A stretch of 64,000 nucleotides of DNA from Stomorhina lunata (GCA_933228675.1 OW121743.1:11844464-11908463); one strand, 5' to 3'. Shown: positions 48,318-61,200, numbered from the stretch's first letter. Program-made: numbers and translations. The notes: generated by a model not told the origin, from the sequence alone.

Positions 48318-50354
48318 ATGGCTATAACATTGGAATTTAAAGTGTTGTGCGATATTCTTTTTGAACAACCAAGCAGTTCGAGAGCAGAAAAAATTAAAAT
48401 AATCATGCGATATGCTAAAAGTCAAACTAACTCCATGATTCTCAATAGTGAGGAAGACAAAGTCGTAAAATTTGTAAAGTTATTTGAACTTAAAATTAAG
48501 TCGGTTAATTACTGTTTAAAAAGATTTGAATCTAAATTTAAAGACTGGCTGAAGGACTCAATTGAGCTTAAAACTTCTGGTGCTGGAGCCCCTCTAAAAA
48601 ACTATGATGATCTCGGAGAAAGATCTAAAAAGATGCGATTATCCGAAGTTCTTTCTACTCATTCGGATACTGAAATCAAAGATTCCTTTAAGGAAGTGCT
48701 CAAACGAAATAATCAACCAGCTGAAGCTAAACAAATAGCAGATATTCTCCCAGAGGCTTCTCCTAAACGTCTTAAGCGAATTATTAAGAGTATACCAACT
48801 CCTTCTTCTCAATCAGAATTTTCGGAGGAAGAAGCACTTGCTCTTATGCTCGAGTTGAAATTGAGTAAAAATAAATATATTAAACTCTGTAAGGCATTAC
48901 GAGACAAAGGACACTCAATTTTACCAGGATATAATGCGTTATTAAAAACCAAAAAAAACTTAATACCAACAAACGTGATAGGAGACGAAAGTGCATCTGT
49001 GGATTTATCAAAATTATTGGAAAATACGGCATCAAGGCTGATATCTACTACATTGTCTGAAGAAGAAGCCAAGAAACTTGACAACAAGGACTTAACTTTA
49101 ATATGTAAATGGGGATGTGACGGTTTATCTGGATTACCGGAATACAAACAATCAACATCTCATCAGAACACAAATGACTACAGAAGCGTTTTTATGGCAT
49201 CCCTAGTACCACTAAGATTAAGAAAGAATCGTTCTGAACCATCCACATCAAAAGAGCGTACTGAATATGTGTGGGTTAACACATCTCCAGGATCAAAGGC
49301 ATTTTGCAGACCGATCAGATTCGAATATTTAAAAGAAAATGCAGCAAGCACAAAAAATTGGGTTGATGATATCAAATATTCAATAGACAATTTGAGTCCA
49401 GTCTGCATAGACATACATGGATATTTGATTAATGTAAATTTTGAGCTTCAATTGACAATGATAGATGGAAAAGTAAGCAACGCTATAACGGAAACCCATT
49501 CAACTTGGAAATGCTCATTATGCGGAAAGAAAAAATCGGAATTTCTACAAACTTCAGAAGATGCATCAGCTAGTACTGCAATTAATCAAGAGGTTCTGGA
49601 ATTTGGTATATCGCCCCTACATGCACGTATCCGATTTTTAGAATTTATGCTACATATAGCATATGATCTGAAATATAGGAATATACCTGATAATCAGCTA
49701 AAATCCGTGAGAAATAATAAGGAACTGATTGAAATGAGATCCAGTGAAAAAAAAAGGATTCAGGAAGAATTCAAAACTATGACGGGTCTAAACATAGACA
49801 AACCACTTGTAGGATATGGCAGTACAAACGATGGTAATACGGCCAGGCGATTCTTTGAAAATTATGAAACAACTTCAAAGATTACTGGAATTGATGAGGA
49901 AGTTCTTCGTAAATGTTACGTAATATTATCGGCAATAAATAGCAAATATCAAATAAATGCTGAAAAATTTCATTGCTATGCCCTCAACGCGTTAACTCGT
50001 ATACGACATTTGTATCACTGGAAAGAAATTACACCAACAGTTCATAAAGTCCTTCAACATGGTCGTGAAATAATTGAATCAAATCTTCTCCCACTTGGTG
50101 AACTGACAGAAGAGGCCCAGGAAGCGCGGAATTCAGATTTCAAGTATATCCAACCATTTAATACCAGAAAATGCTCAAGAAAATCGCAAAATCAGGATCT
50201 AATAAATTATCTCTTGTTGTCTTCTGATCCTGCTCTATCAACGATAAGAAAGAAATGGTGGAGCAGTTATACAAAAACTTCTGAAAACGAACACCTGGAA
50301 GAGGTTCTTGATATAATAGATTGTACTGATTATTTTACTGAAAATAAAAATTAA
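48318..50354 (+). CDS. Transib transposase (RAG1-like DDE recombinase)
   Basis: This is a single uninterrupted frame of 678 residues, within the usual length of Transib transposases. The enzyme would bind the element ends and catalyse cut-and-paste transposition in the nucleus through a hairpin-forming mechanism, as RAG1 does. The first catalytic aspartate is D268 in KWGCDG, the second D383 in MIDGKV, and the glutamate E602 in EEAQEARN. Zinc ligands corresponding to the RAG1 core are C399-x2-C402 (WKCSLC) and H576-x4-H581 (VHKVLQHG). SLVPLRLRKN, STNDGNTARRFF and FNTRKCSR are further family blocks. Residues 1-250 are basic and helical and probably hold the DNA-binding part. ACATCATGG gives a fair start context, and AATAAA occurs near 50423. 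No stop, frameshift or intron is seen. Confidence 0.95.
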   Translation: MAITLEFKVLCDILFEQPSSSRAEKIKIIMRYAKSQTNSMILNSEEDKVVKFVKLFELKIKSVNYCLKRFESKFKDWLKDSIELKTSGAGAPLKNYDDLGERSKKMRLSEVLSTHSDTEIKDSFKEVLKRNNQPAEAKQIADILPEASPKRLKRIIKSIPTPSSQSEFSEEEALALMLELKLSKNKYIKLCKALRDKGHSILPGYNALLKTKKNLIPTNVIGDESASVDLSKLLENTASRLISTTLSEEEAKKLDNKDLTLICKWGCDGLSGLPEYKQSTSHQNTNDYRSVFMASLVPLRLRKNRSEPSTSKERTEYVWVNTSPGSKAFCRPIRFEYLKENAASTKNWVDDIKYSIDNLSPVCIDIHGYLINVNFELQLTMIDGKVSNAITETHSTWKCSLCGKKKSEFLQTSEDASASTAINQEVLEFGISPLHARIRFLEFMLHIAYDLKYRNIPDNQLKSVRNNKELIEMRSSEKKRIQEEFKTMTGLNIDKPLVGYGSTNDGNTARRFFENYETTSKITGIDEEVLRKCYVILSAINSKYQINAEKFHCYALNALTRIRHLYHWKEITPTVHKVLQHGREIIESNLLPLGELTEEAQEARNSDFKYIQPFNTRKCSRKSQNQDLINYLLLSSDPALSTIRKKWWSSYTKTSENEHLEEVLDIIDCTDYFTENKN

Positions 50355-50483
50355 GTAAATAACTACTTTTATATAAATATGTAATAAAAACTGTAAGTTT
50401 AAACTTTAACTACAAATACTTCAATAAAATGTATTTCACCTTTTAATATAAGTACAAATTATTTACATTTTGATATTTCATAA

Positions 50484-51875
50484 ATCCTCATGATATTTTC
50501 TTTAAAAAAATAAAAAAATATTTGTTTGTTATCGAAGGATCATTGTCATCTTATAGTGAAATATTTGAGTATGATTATTAATTTTATATGCACAAATTCA
50601 TCACTTATATTTAAATAAACAGTGTAAAAATGCTACGGGGGCCAAAGTTTTCAGAGTTTTTTAAGACTCGGTATTAATGCTTTATATACATGTTTAGTAT
50701 CATTAGATCGGGAAAGACTAGGAGATTAGCACTAAGTAAAAGTTTTTTTTAAGTGCGTTACTTTTTTTACACTTTGTATCGTAAAACAAAAAAAAATTGT
50801 TTTTCTGCTTTTTTAAGGAAAATATTTTTAATCTTTGATATTCTGTGGAAATGACATGGATAAAGATATTACAATGAAATTTTGTAGTAATGTAGACCAA
50901 TAAGATGTAAAAGCAATAGACTAAAAAAAATTCCCAATTTTAACTTAAAAATTCCCCAATTCCCAACTGGGGAAAAAGGTGTTTCAAAAAATGAGTTTTT
51001 TTACAAATATGGCAACACTGTCTCTATTTGCAGCGCGTTTCAGAAAAAACTTTTCTAATCAATAACAGATATATTGGAAAATATGAACATTATAATTTTT
51101 TTCAAATCGGTGCTTTGCCTTTTGAGAAATTTTTGTTTAAACTAATTTTTTTTTTTACAAATTGCCATTTTTTGGAGAGGACATGTGCGAGGACCAAAAG
51201 TCCAATTAGCAAGAAATTTGTTTTATACGCATTCTCATTATGTTTTCTTTTAAAAACTTTAAAAATCTTTTTATGTTTCTTAAGAAAATATTTTTTTATT
51301 AGTGAAAAAATATAGCTATCTTTTGGGGAAAAACTAAAAAAAAAGCGAAATTTTTTGTAAGTTTCAACTTTGAATATTTTTAACTTTTAAACAAAAGAAG
51401 ATTTCTATAACTAACTTGCACAAAAATTATTCAGAATTTTATTACAAATTTAAAGAATATTCTTAAAAAATTTTTGGTCCTCAGATGCGTCCACCAGATC
51501 AAAAAAAGCTTAAAAAAAGAGGTAAAAAATCAACCTAAAAATTCCTTTTTACCCAAATATCTCGAAATCCAAAGGAGATAACCTACACATTTAAGCGTAT
51601 TTTTTGTAGATCTTCTCAAGGACAACTTAAGTTTAAAATTTCTTTTCAATCCATACATAAATGGATTTTTGGCGAATTTTTAAAAAAGTCGAACACCCGA
51701 GGTGACCAACTTTGAAGGTCCATCAATCACTCTCCCGACCCCTCATGGACCAGTGCTTTTAAAAACCAACTCGAATACTCCTTGACTATCACCATGTCAA
51801 ATTTCATTCAAATATCTCCAGTCGTTCAAAAGTTAAAGAATTATTTCCAAAAAAAAGCGTCCGTAAACCACTGTG
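50484..51875. repeat. Transib right long inverted repeat
   Basis: This is the reverse complement of the left arm, ending CCACTGTG at the CGTCT duplication. It lies immediately past the transposase polyadenylation region. Its outer end is 330 bases from the stop codon of the next gene. Confidence 0.9.
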
Positions 51876-52129
51876 CGTCTTGGTTGGATGATCGTGAAAA
51901 ACTGAATTGCCTAAGATTAAATTGTTGCGTTTTTTGTGATTTAAGGGTAACTACAAATACGTGTGGCACTTATCGCGCTCACCTACAATGGCTATATCTG
52001 TTTGAAACCAAAAATATTAAAAATAATCAATTTTAAACCAAAAATATTGAATTTAATTTTTAAAACCGAAAATAATAACAATACTTACTTTGTTTTACGA
52101 CAATGCGTATTACGAGTTCCTCCTTTGTA

Positions 52130-52135
52130 TTTATT
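52130..52135 (-). terminator. Likely polyadenylation signal of the large minus-strand gene
   Basis: AATAAA on the minus strand lies 70 bases after the stop codon at 52205. If used, the 3' untranslated region is short and ends before the Transib insertion. Confidence 0.5.
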
Positions 52136-52204
52136 GATATATTTCCGACTGCTATAACGTGTTCTTCTGCGACCTTTAACTGTATAATAACAACTTAATA
52201 ATCA

Positions 52205-55200
52205 TCACTCTTTCATCATATTACCACTAGTATTGCCACTGGCTGCACCAGCGGCCGCATTGTTCATTAGCTTATGTTGGGGTATAACTGTTAAAGATTT
52301 TGGAATTTTTGATAGTAAAAATTGTTGATGCTGTTGCAGCTGCTGCTGTTGTTGTTTCAAAGCATTGTTAAAATCTGTCATGTTTGAAGGAGAATTATTA
52401 GGTTTGGCTAATAGTTGAGGGAGTTTTGGTACATTAGCTCCGGCAGTACCACCATTGAGTATGAGATTATTGGGATCGGGGAAATTATTCCAAAGCCACG
52501 ATGTTGGCTTCATGTTGTGTGAGGATGAGGCGGAGGTGGAGGAGCTGGTAGCGGCGGGATTAACATTGCCGGTATTAGCAGCATTTGTAATGGCATTTGC
52601 TAATAGCGGCATCATGGGAGCGGTAAAGTTGGCATTAGTATTAATGGGAGCTTGCAGGGGAGGCATTGTTGTGATGTTACTGGTAGCGGGTTTAGGAGCT
52701 ATATGTTGATATCGTGGTGGGTTTTGTGAATTGGCGGAATTGTTGGCTGCTTTAAAAAGAGCTTGTTGATGTTGCAACATTTGCAGTTGTAATAGTTGTT
52801 GTTGTGCTACTTGTTGCTGCTGTTGGCGTTGATTAACAGCTGTAGATGATGGTTGGAAATTTTTGTTCATATTTTGTAAATTCGTTTTTTGGAATTGTTG
52901 CTGTTGTTGATTTTGTAATTGCTGCTGTTGTTGGTGCAAATGTTGCTGTTGTCCCTGCACCTGGGCTTGATGCTGTTGCTGCTGCTGTTGTTGCTGCTGC
53001 TGCTGTTGTTGTTGCTGCTGTTGTTGCTTAGCTTCTTGACGTTTTTTGGTGTTTTTCAACATTTGGTCACGCATTAGTTTTTCACGACGTAAAATACACA
53101 TACGATTATAGTCGAATATTGAAATGAGGAAGGGCTTACCTCCAGATTGTACTTGCACCAAAGCTGGCAATCTACGGCCATCTGCCGTCTGATAAAGTGG
53201 TCCATTTTTATCGATAGAAATAGGATTTTGTTCCAATGGTATAAGTGTGGGACGCCATGTTTTACTTTGCAAACGTTCTTGCGGCGTTAAAGTGTCTGGC
53301 AAAATAATAACATTTGGAGGAGGTCTTGATATTCCTGGTTTTCCTATTACCTGAGGACGTTTCACCAGGTTACTGGGAGGTTGATTATTATTGTTATTAA
53401 TATTAATATTGGGCGCAGTCACCGGGTTTACTTGACCTGTCGATCTTCTCTGTAAACTCACCAACTCTGGCGGGGAACTAAGAAGCGAAGGTTGATTTTT
53501 ATTTTGATTTGCTGCAGCAGCTGTTGCTTCCAAATGATTGCCCAATAATTTATTGGCAACATCAAGTATTTTTTGTTGCTTAGTTTCTGGTACTGGTGGA
53601 ATGGGAGCAGGAGGGGGAGGAGGCGGTGGAGGGGCATTAGGATTACTGGAGGATTTTGCGACAGTAGTAGGTGTTGTATTGTTAATGGGTAATATCTCCA
53701 CAGATTTATTAATGCCCAATAAGTTGCATTTCAAAATACTGCGACTATTGCTGGGACCACCTCCGGTACTGGCCGAGGCAGTAGAAGCGGCTAAAGCCAC
53801 AGCAGCAGCAGCATTAGCCGCTGCCAAGTTTGCAGAAGACGAAGTGCTGGGCAAATTTTGAACGGAGGAAATAAGGTTGTCTTTAAGTAAAGATTTCTGT
53901 GGTGAGGGTGTGGCTCTTCTGCTATTTGATAATGATGATGATGTGTCTTTTGGTCGTGCTGTAATTGTTACAGCATTCGTGCTTAGTTGTTTGGTTAGTT
54001 TATCGACAGATAGACTGCGTGACCGTTGTAATGTCTGTTTGCTCTGGTTACTGGCATTGGAGTTCTTAGACTGAGCTGAAGAAGATTTTGATAATTTGTC
54101 TACGTCAGTCATTTCAACATCTGCATCCTCCGAATCTTCTTCATCGTCATCTTCATTTATAACGAATGTTGGTATTTGAGGATCAATTTCCTTGCCTTTA
54201 GTATTGCCACTAGTTCCGCAAGTAGCACTACTACTAGCTTCCTTCGGCGTGCCTGTACCTATATATAAACCTCCACAATGGCCTTTATCATATGAAGTCA
54301 GGCGCTGTTTAACAGTTTGTGTATAAACACTGGCATTACTTGAGGCACTAGCCGATAGCACCAAATCACCATTACGAAAATATTTCTCTAGCAAGATCAA
54401 GTGGCGCAAAAACGAACTTTGATTGCCGTAGGGCTTTTGTAATTCCTCCCAGAGACGCCGTGTTGGCTCGTCGTATTGCAAAAACGTTTGAACTCTAGTC
54501 CAACCCTCAGGAGTTCTCTGGCTACCACTACCCCCAAAGGGTGCTTTGAAATGTAGACCCAAATCTTCTTCACCAGGAAATAGTTCACGCATTGATATAT
54601 TAGGATTTGCTCTTAAGACATTTGATATATCAGCAGATGGTTGCTTTTCAGCTGAGGCATTACTTTGCAAAATAGCTTTTAGTTTAGACATTTCGTTTGG
54701 TGAATTCGATGCCGTGTGCGAAGCAGACGAATTGGAAGAATCCGTTGATATGCCAGCTGTTTCAAAGTCAGGTTCTAGAGTATTTTTCGTTGTACTTTCT
54801 CCATCCATTGCATTGGTATTTATGTTTGAATTCTCTGTTAGGGTATCTTCCAAGTTAACTGAAGTATTCTTTTGCTCAGATGATGTATCGTTTTCTTGCG
54901 GCAAAGAATCGCTTTTCTGTTGTAAATCATTGTTATCATGATTTGAAGCGCTATTACTATTGCTATCATCTTCGTCAGCTTCAGAAGCATCATTGCTGCC
55001 ATCGTGAATATTGTGGAACTGTAAAAGACTATAAAGAAAAAAATTAAAATGTTAAACTACAACATTTTCAATTGTAATTAAGAAATTTTCAATTGAAATT
55101 GAGACTTTTCAATTGAAATTGAGAAATATTTAATTAAAATTGATATTTATCAGTTGAATATGAGAAATTTTCAATTGAAATTGAAATTAAGAATTTTTCA

Positions 55201-58200
55201 ATTGAAAATGAGAATTTGCAAATTGAAATTGAGAAAATCCCAATAGAAAATGAGAAATTTTCAATTAAGAATTTTTAAATTGTAATTGAGAAAAGCCCAA
55301 TTGAAAATGAGATTGAATTTTTTAATTGAAATTGAGAAATTTTCAATTGAAAATAAGAAATATTCAATTGAAAATAAGAAATTTTCAATTGAAATTGAGA
55401 ATTTTAGAATTGAAATTGAGAAAAGCCCAATGGAAAATGAGATTGAATTTTTTAATTGAAATTTTCAATTGAAAATGAGAAATATTCAATTGAAAATGAG
55501 AAATTTTCAATTGAAAATGAGAAATTTTCAATTGAAAATGAGAAATTTTCAATTGAAATTGAGAATTTTAGAACTGAAATTGAGAAAAACCAATTGAAAT
55601 TAAGGTTAAATTTTTTAATTGAAATTGAGAAATTTTTTATTGGAAATGAGAAATTTTCAATTGAAAATGAGAAATTTTTAATTGAAAATGAGAAATTTTC
55701 AATTGAAATTGAGAATTTTAGAATTGAAATTGATAAAACCCCATATCAATTTCAATTCAAAAATTCTCATTTTCAATTGAAAATTTCTCAAATTCAATTG
55801 AATGTTTCTCATTTTCAATTACGGTTTTCTCAATTTTAATTGAAATTTTCTCATTTTTAATTGAACATTCTCAATTTCAATTGAAAAATTCTCAATTTTA
55901 ATTGAAAATTTCTCAATTTCAATTGAAAATTTCTCATTTTCAACTGAAAATTCTCAATTTCAATTGAATATCTCTCAATTTCAATTGAAAAGTCTCAATT
56001 TCAATTGAAAATTTCTCAATTTCAATCGAAAATTTCTCAATTTCAATTGAAAATTCTCAATTCCAATTGAATATTTCTCAATTTCAATTAAAATTTCTCA
56101 GTTTCAATTGAAAATTTCTCAATTAAAATTGAAAATGGTGTAGACAAATTAATTAATGAAATATGTTTTTTCTTAGTCTATGTTCTTAGTTATATTAAAT
56201 AAAGGAACTGGTAGCAAATATTAATCAAAATTTTGGCGGTAATTTAAATGAATATTAATCCATTTGTTTTTTTATTACGTGAAGGTCTAAAAATATTCCT
56301 TTTGGTATTAAAAGAACACACTCTACTTGTATCACGAAGTTTAACCTGTGCCATATACGAAATTAATTAAGTGAACCCTTTTACAAGGCTACAGCTTTTA
56401 ATAATGTAATATCTAAAGAAAAGTTAATGGAATCCAAATGAGAACTTGCCAACAAGATATAAAAACCCAAAATCAATCAGAAATTAATCAATTGATTGTA
56501 ATCTTGCCTTTAAAAAGGTTTTTTAAAGACAAAATATTAAAGACCAGCAAGTTCTACATTTCTTAATACCAAGGATAGTCCTAAAGCTACCCAATTTGTA
56601 AAAATTTAAGTTTAATTTATTACACTTACCGTTTTCTATAGTTTTTAACAAATTCTGCCTTTTGAGATTTGGTACTATCTGGCGGTTTCATTAACAAATT
56701 AGCAAAATACCGACAGAGCTTACAAACAGCTGTGCCAATACCCAATTGTACGGGTATACCCATTTCGCATAAAGCCTTTTCTAAGCGATCGGTGTCCTAG
56801 AAAATAAGAAAAATATAAGTATAACGTAAAAATATAACTTGAATTTAGGTTTAAAAGCCAAATCTTACCGATGTTATATGATACATATGATTTTTACCCA
56901 AACGTCTTTTACACAAAACACAGCCAGAACATTGGATCACTGTATCGTAATGTGATTGACAGAGCCAGACACATGAAGCTCCCGCAGGTATTTCAAATTT
57001 AAGCAAGAATTTCTTAACACTTTTGCGTATACATTTACGTCTAAGTGAATGAGCAGCAGGATGTACACAATCGGGTACTAAGCATTTACGGGATGTCGCA
57101 TTGGCATTAAAACCATCGCCACCCTCCGTTTCGTTACGATTATCATCAAACTGAGAATTTTCTGCTGATTTTAGAGAAGTAGAAGCCATTGATTCTAGAT
57201 TGCCGGGAGCCGAAAGACGTTTTTTATACGAAGGTACATTGGCTCGACGGTCCACATGACGAAAACAGGCATCACATAAACAGTTATCGACTGTTAGTTT
57301 TTCTTCATCTTTTTTGTTTTGGAAAAAGATATTAACATAATATTTTCAAGTCACAAAAACTTTAGACAAAAGTTAACTTACTGGCTAGAATTTTTTGTTG
57401 TCTTTCCATGGATTTTATTTGGCCCACATGACATGGTGTATCGTAGAGTCCAAATTTGCCACTACAATAGAAACATTGATCTTCACACAAACGTCCGGGA
57501 TGAAACTTGAATGATGATGCCTTTTCTGGTATAAGAATTTCTTCTTTTTCGTCTTTTTTATTGTGATCATGAGATTCTGAATTGGAAGAATCTAAATTGA
57601 GAATTGTATAGCAGACAACACACACACACATACATAAGAAAATTATATGTACACAAGAAGAAATAAAAGAACAAAGGATTATTTACAATAAAAATTTTGT
57701 GCCAAAAGTAAATTTCTCAAAAAAAAAAAAGGAATAAATAGTTTGGCTTTTGAAAAATTAGGATTAGGAGGAAAGTATTAAAAAATTTGGTAAAGTATAA
57801 TTAGATAACAACATAAAAAACTACTAAAAAGGTTAAAATCTGTTAATATTACTCTTTACACCATGTTAATTGTTTTACTATAAATACACACCCATTTCAT
57901 AAATATGGGCAGTGCTGTTTGAGGAGGCACTATGCGTATGATGATATTGATGATGATTATAACGATAATTATATGATTTTCTAGCATACGTAGTGGTTAG
58001 ATTTTTAACGATATTGTTATTATTATTGTTAGTATGTGTTAAAGCTAATCTAGTTACAGAGGTAGTAGAGGTTGTAGGAAAAGAATTAAATTTTTGAAGC
58101 GCACCTTCAGTCTGAAAATGGGTAAAAAGAAAAACAAAAAATTCATTAAAAACTTTCAAGTACTTGAAATTAACTGTATAGACAAACATACCTCATTTTG

Positions 58201-61200
58201 TATAGTATAATAATTGTCCTCACCATGACCTTCACGATCCTGCTGAGAACGATCACTATTGCCAGTACCATGGGCACGAGCACGTCCTTTTTGGAATGTC
58301 ATTTTTAAGGATTGACGCCTTTGTTGCTGTTCTTTGGACGTTGAAGAACCAGTTTGGGATTTGCGTAGATTGCCAGCAATGTTGGAACCACCTGTTGAAT
58401 TACGATTAATTTTGATGATTGTTTTCAATGTACCAGTATACTCGTGATGTGTGGATGCAGCATGAGATGAATTTTTACCATTTCTTTTGTTCTGATGATG
58501 TTGTGTGGCTGCCTTTGAGGCCTCCACATTAGCCGCTGAGCTTTGTATGACTTCTAAACGTCGCTTTTCGGCCGCCTTGTGTGTTACTAAGCCCAAATTT
58601 TGAAGATGTAATTCTTTTTTCCTCAATGATTCCTCATCGTCATTTTCCAGATCAAGTGTCACCCAAGATGTAGCTGATTGTCCCGATTTCATTGATGTTG
58701 TATCGTCATCTTTGATTAGTGTTAGACTCGATTTAATGGGTGAATTTCCTAAAGACGAGGATGGTGTAGGTTTGCCATTTAAAACTTCAATTTCGGAATC
58801 TGATACAGTTGTCTAAGAGAATAAAATATGATTAGTTAGAACAATTTCTTAAGAATACAAAAAATATGTACAGTCCATTTTACTTATACAGACCTACCCA
58901 AACCGCTTATATAAAATTACTAAATTAAGGAATCGACTTAAGCAAATTCTAAGCAACATGAACTTTTTAAAAATCCGTGGTAATAGTAATACCAAAGACT
59001 GTATAAAGGTGTTGCACTTCCATACATTGATTTGTCGTATGGTCTTTTCGATAAGTCGCATTAAAAATAGAGTATACCGCTTTCAATCCACTTTGAAAAC
59101 AACTAATGGAGGCGATTTCAGGTTATCGCATGAATGCTGTACTAGAAGGTCGCCCATAGCAGAAGAAGAAAAGAACCTGCCGTGCAGAAAACAATAGTCG
59201 TTCTGGTTTAACTGAGATCGATATGAAGCAACAGATTAAACATCTTTTGGTCCGGCATAGACCGTGCCGTCCCCAACATACGCCCAGCTTGTGGTCAGGG
59301 TCCTCATGATACCCCCACATTTTCAACTGTACCGCCAACCCTACTTCACTTAGTCCTGAGGATTTGTGGACTCATCCAGTAGAAGTAGCACAAATTATTA
59401 GCCTTGAACTCCTAACAGATTCCCATGAAAACAAAATTACAAAATTGTAAATGTGAGAGCTGTTACAACAACATTATCAAATAAGTGAAAGCTAAGGCAT
59501 ACACACGTGCTCATGAAATGTATGTTTGTTTGTGCGTTTATGTGTTTTTCATTGTTCTTTATCCACTTTAATTTCACTTTTGATAGAAAACAAATTCAAA
59601 TCAATTATTTTATTTGCATTTAATCTGAGTTGAAATGAAGAAGAAATGCCTAACAATAATTCAGAAAAAAATGGGTAAAAGCTAGAGTTTTTACCCATAG
59701 AAATCTTTAAAAATTTACCTAAATTGTTTTCCTGGAATGAGATTTAAAATATATACAAGGTTTTTTTTAAACCCCGATTATGAGGCCTTTAGCGTAGATA
59801 AACTTCAAAAATAATTAAAACATCTTAGTTTTTCCCTATTGAATTGGCATTTTATAGCTGAATTTGGGTATATATAAGTGAATCGGACTGCAAATGTATT
59901 TGAAAATCTTACTTACCTTAATAATATCATTTTTAATTTCAATTTTTTCATCCTTTAGCGCACTAACCATATCACAGTGAAGGCCAACGTGTTCCTCAAT
60001 CGCCCCTTTATCTTCTAAAAGTTTAATATCTTCAGCAATTATTAAAGGTTGTTCATCATCTAACTTTATATCCAAGACATCATCAATGATTCCATCATCT
60101 TTTATAATAATTTTACAATCTTCTGGCATTATTTTAATATCAGAGTCAATGTCCATACTTTCAGGGGGAGTAATAATATCATCTATGGATTCATTAACTG
60201 TTTCCTTTAGAGAATTTGATATTGAGTCCTTTAGGAAACCCTCACTATGGCTAGCACGTAGTTTTTCTTTGTTACGTTCATCAATTTTTTTCAACTCAGC
60301 ATCTATTTTAGCCAAAACATCGTTATCTTCATCTTCTGCCGTAGAGGGAACAATAACATCTGGATCATTTTCCTTTACATTGGGCATGAGTTCAACAACA
60401 GGTGTTTCGTTGTTATCAATCAATATTTCACAAGCTTCATTTTTATTTTCGTCATCAATTTTACAAATTTCGCTGGATTTTTCTATAGCTTCTGTTAGAT
60501 CAGTTATGTCTTCAATTTCTGTTATAACTTCTTCATTTGTTGGATCTTCGATTTCGGTTACGACTTCGTCATTAATTGATGCATTATTGTCCATCGATAT
60601 AGTTTCACTTTCTTCCAAAGTCATATCATCCTCTTGATCCTGTTCCCGTTCGGGTTCTTCATCCTCAACTTCAATTATATTAGGCTTTTCATTCTCTTTT
60701 TCCATGACATTCTCAGAAATATCATCATCTGGAATGGTGTTTTCTTGTTCTTCTTCTATTTCTAGTTTAGTTTCCTCATTATCCTCAATGTCTTTAACTT
60801 CAAGAGACTCTTCTATTTCCTCTTCCTCGTCTTCGACAATTAATAGGGGCGTTAGATTATCAACCGAACTTATGCTATTGCTATCTTCTTGGTTTGAAGT
60901 TTTCTTTTCATCTATACTTTCATCAAAACGCAAAGTGCCTTCCTTAAAGGATTCATTAGAATAAGAATTATCCATCATGACAGTGTCTTTTGCTTCTGGT
61001 ATAGAAGTTGTCACAACTGCAACTGTTTCCACAGTTGACTCTGTTGAAACCGTTGTCGTTGCAGTCTCCAAGCCAGCTACTTTTTGCACTATATTTCCTA
61101 ATTTAGGATCTTCTTCAATGCCCAGGTTATTTTCCAAAAATTTGGGTTTCTTGTAAAATTGTTTAACACTGATTTCGGATACTCCTTCACTCACCAAATC

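Larger units (their letters stand above)
46345..51875 (+). mobile_element. Transib DNA transposon (RAG1-related), apparently intact
   Basis: The 5,531-base element starts CACAGTGGTTTACGGACGC and ends with its reverse complement. It is flanked by a perfect 5-base duplication CGTCT at 46340-46344 and 51876-51880. CAC(A/T)(A/G)TG ends and 5-base duplications are the hallmarks of Transib elements, and CACAGTG equals the consensus heptamer of the V(D)J recombination signal. A single transposase gene fills the centre. The two arms, about 1.4 kb each, are nearly identical inverted repeats. The perfect duplication, matched arms and open frame suggest a recent insertion. No second gene, such as a RAG2-like one, is present. 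Confidence 0.95.

Noticed and set aside
52455..54941. Hydrophobic or valine-rich + strand frames
   Set aside because: They are shadows of glutamine-, alanine- and asparagine-rich coding sequence on the minus strand.
55456..55839. 127-codon + strand frame of ENEKFSIE repeats
   Set aside because: It is a by-product of the intronic minisatellite and lies antisense inside a well-supported intron.
59836..59916. C-terminal extension of exon 1 past KNDIIK
   Set aside because: A strong GTAAGT donor at 59916 and a phase-matched acceptor at 58812 show that this is intron read-through.
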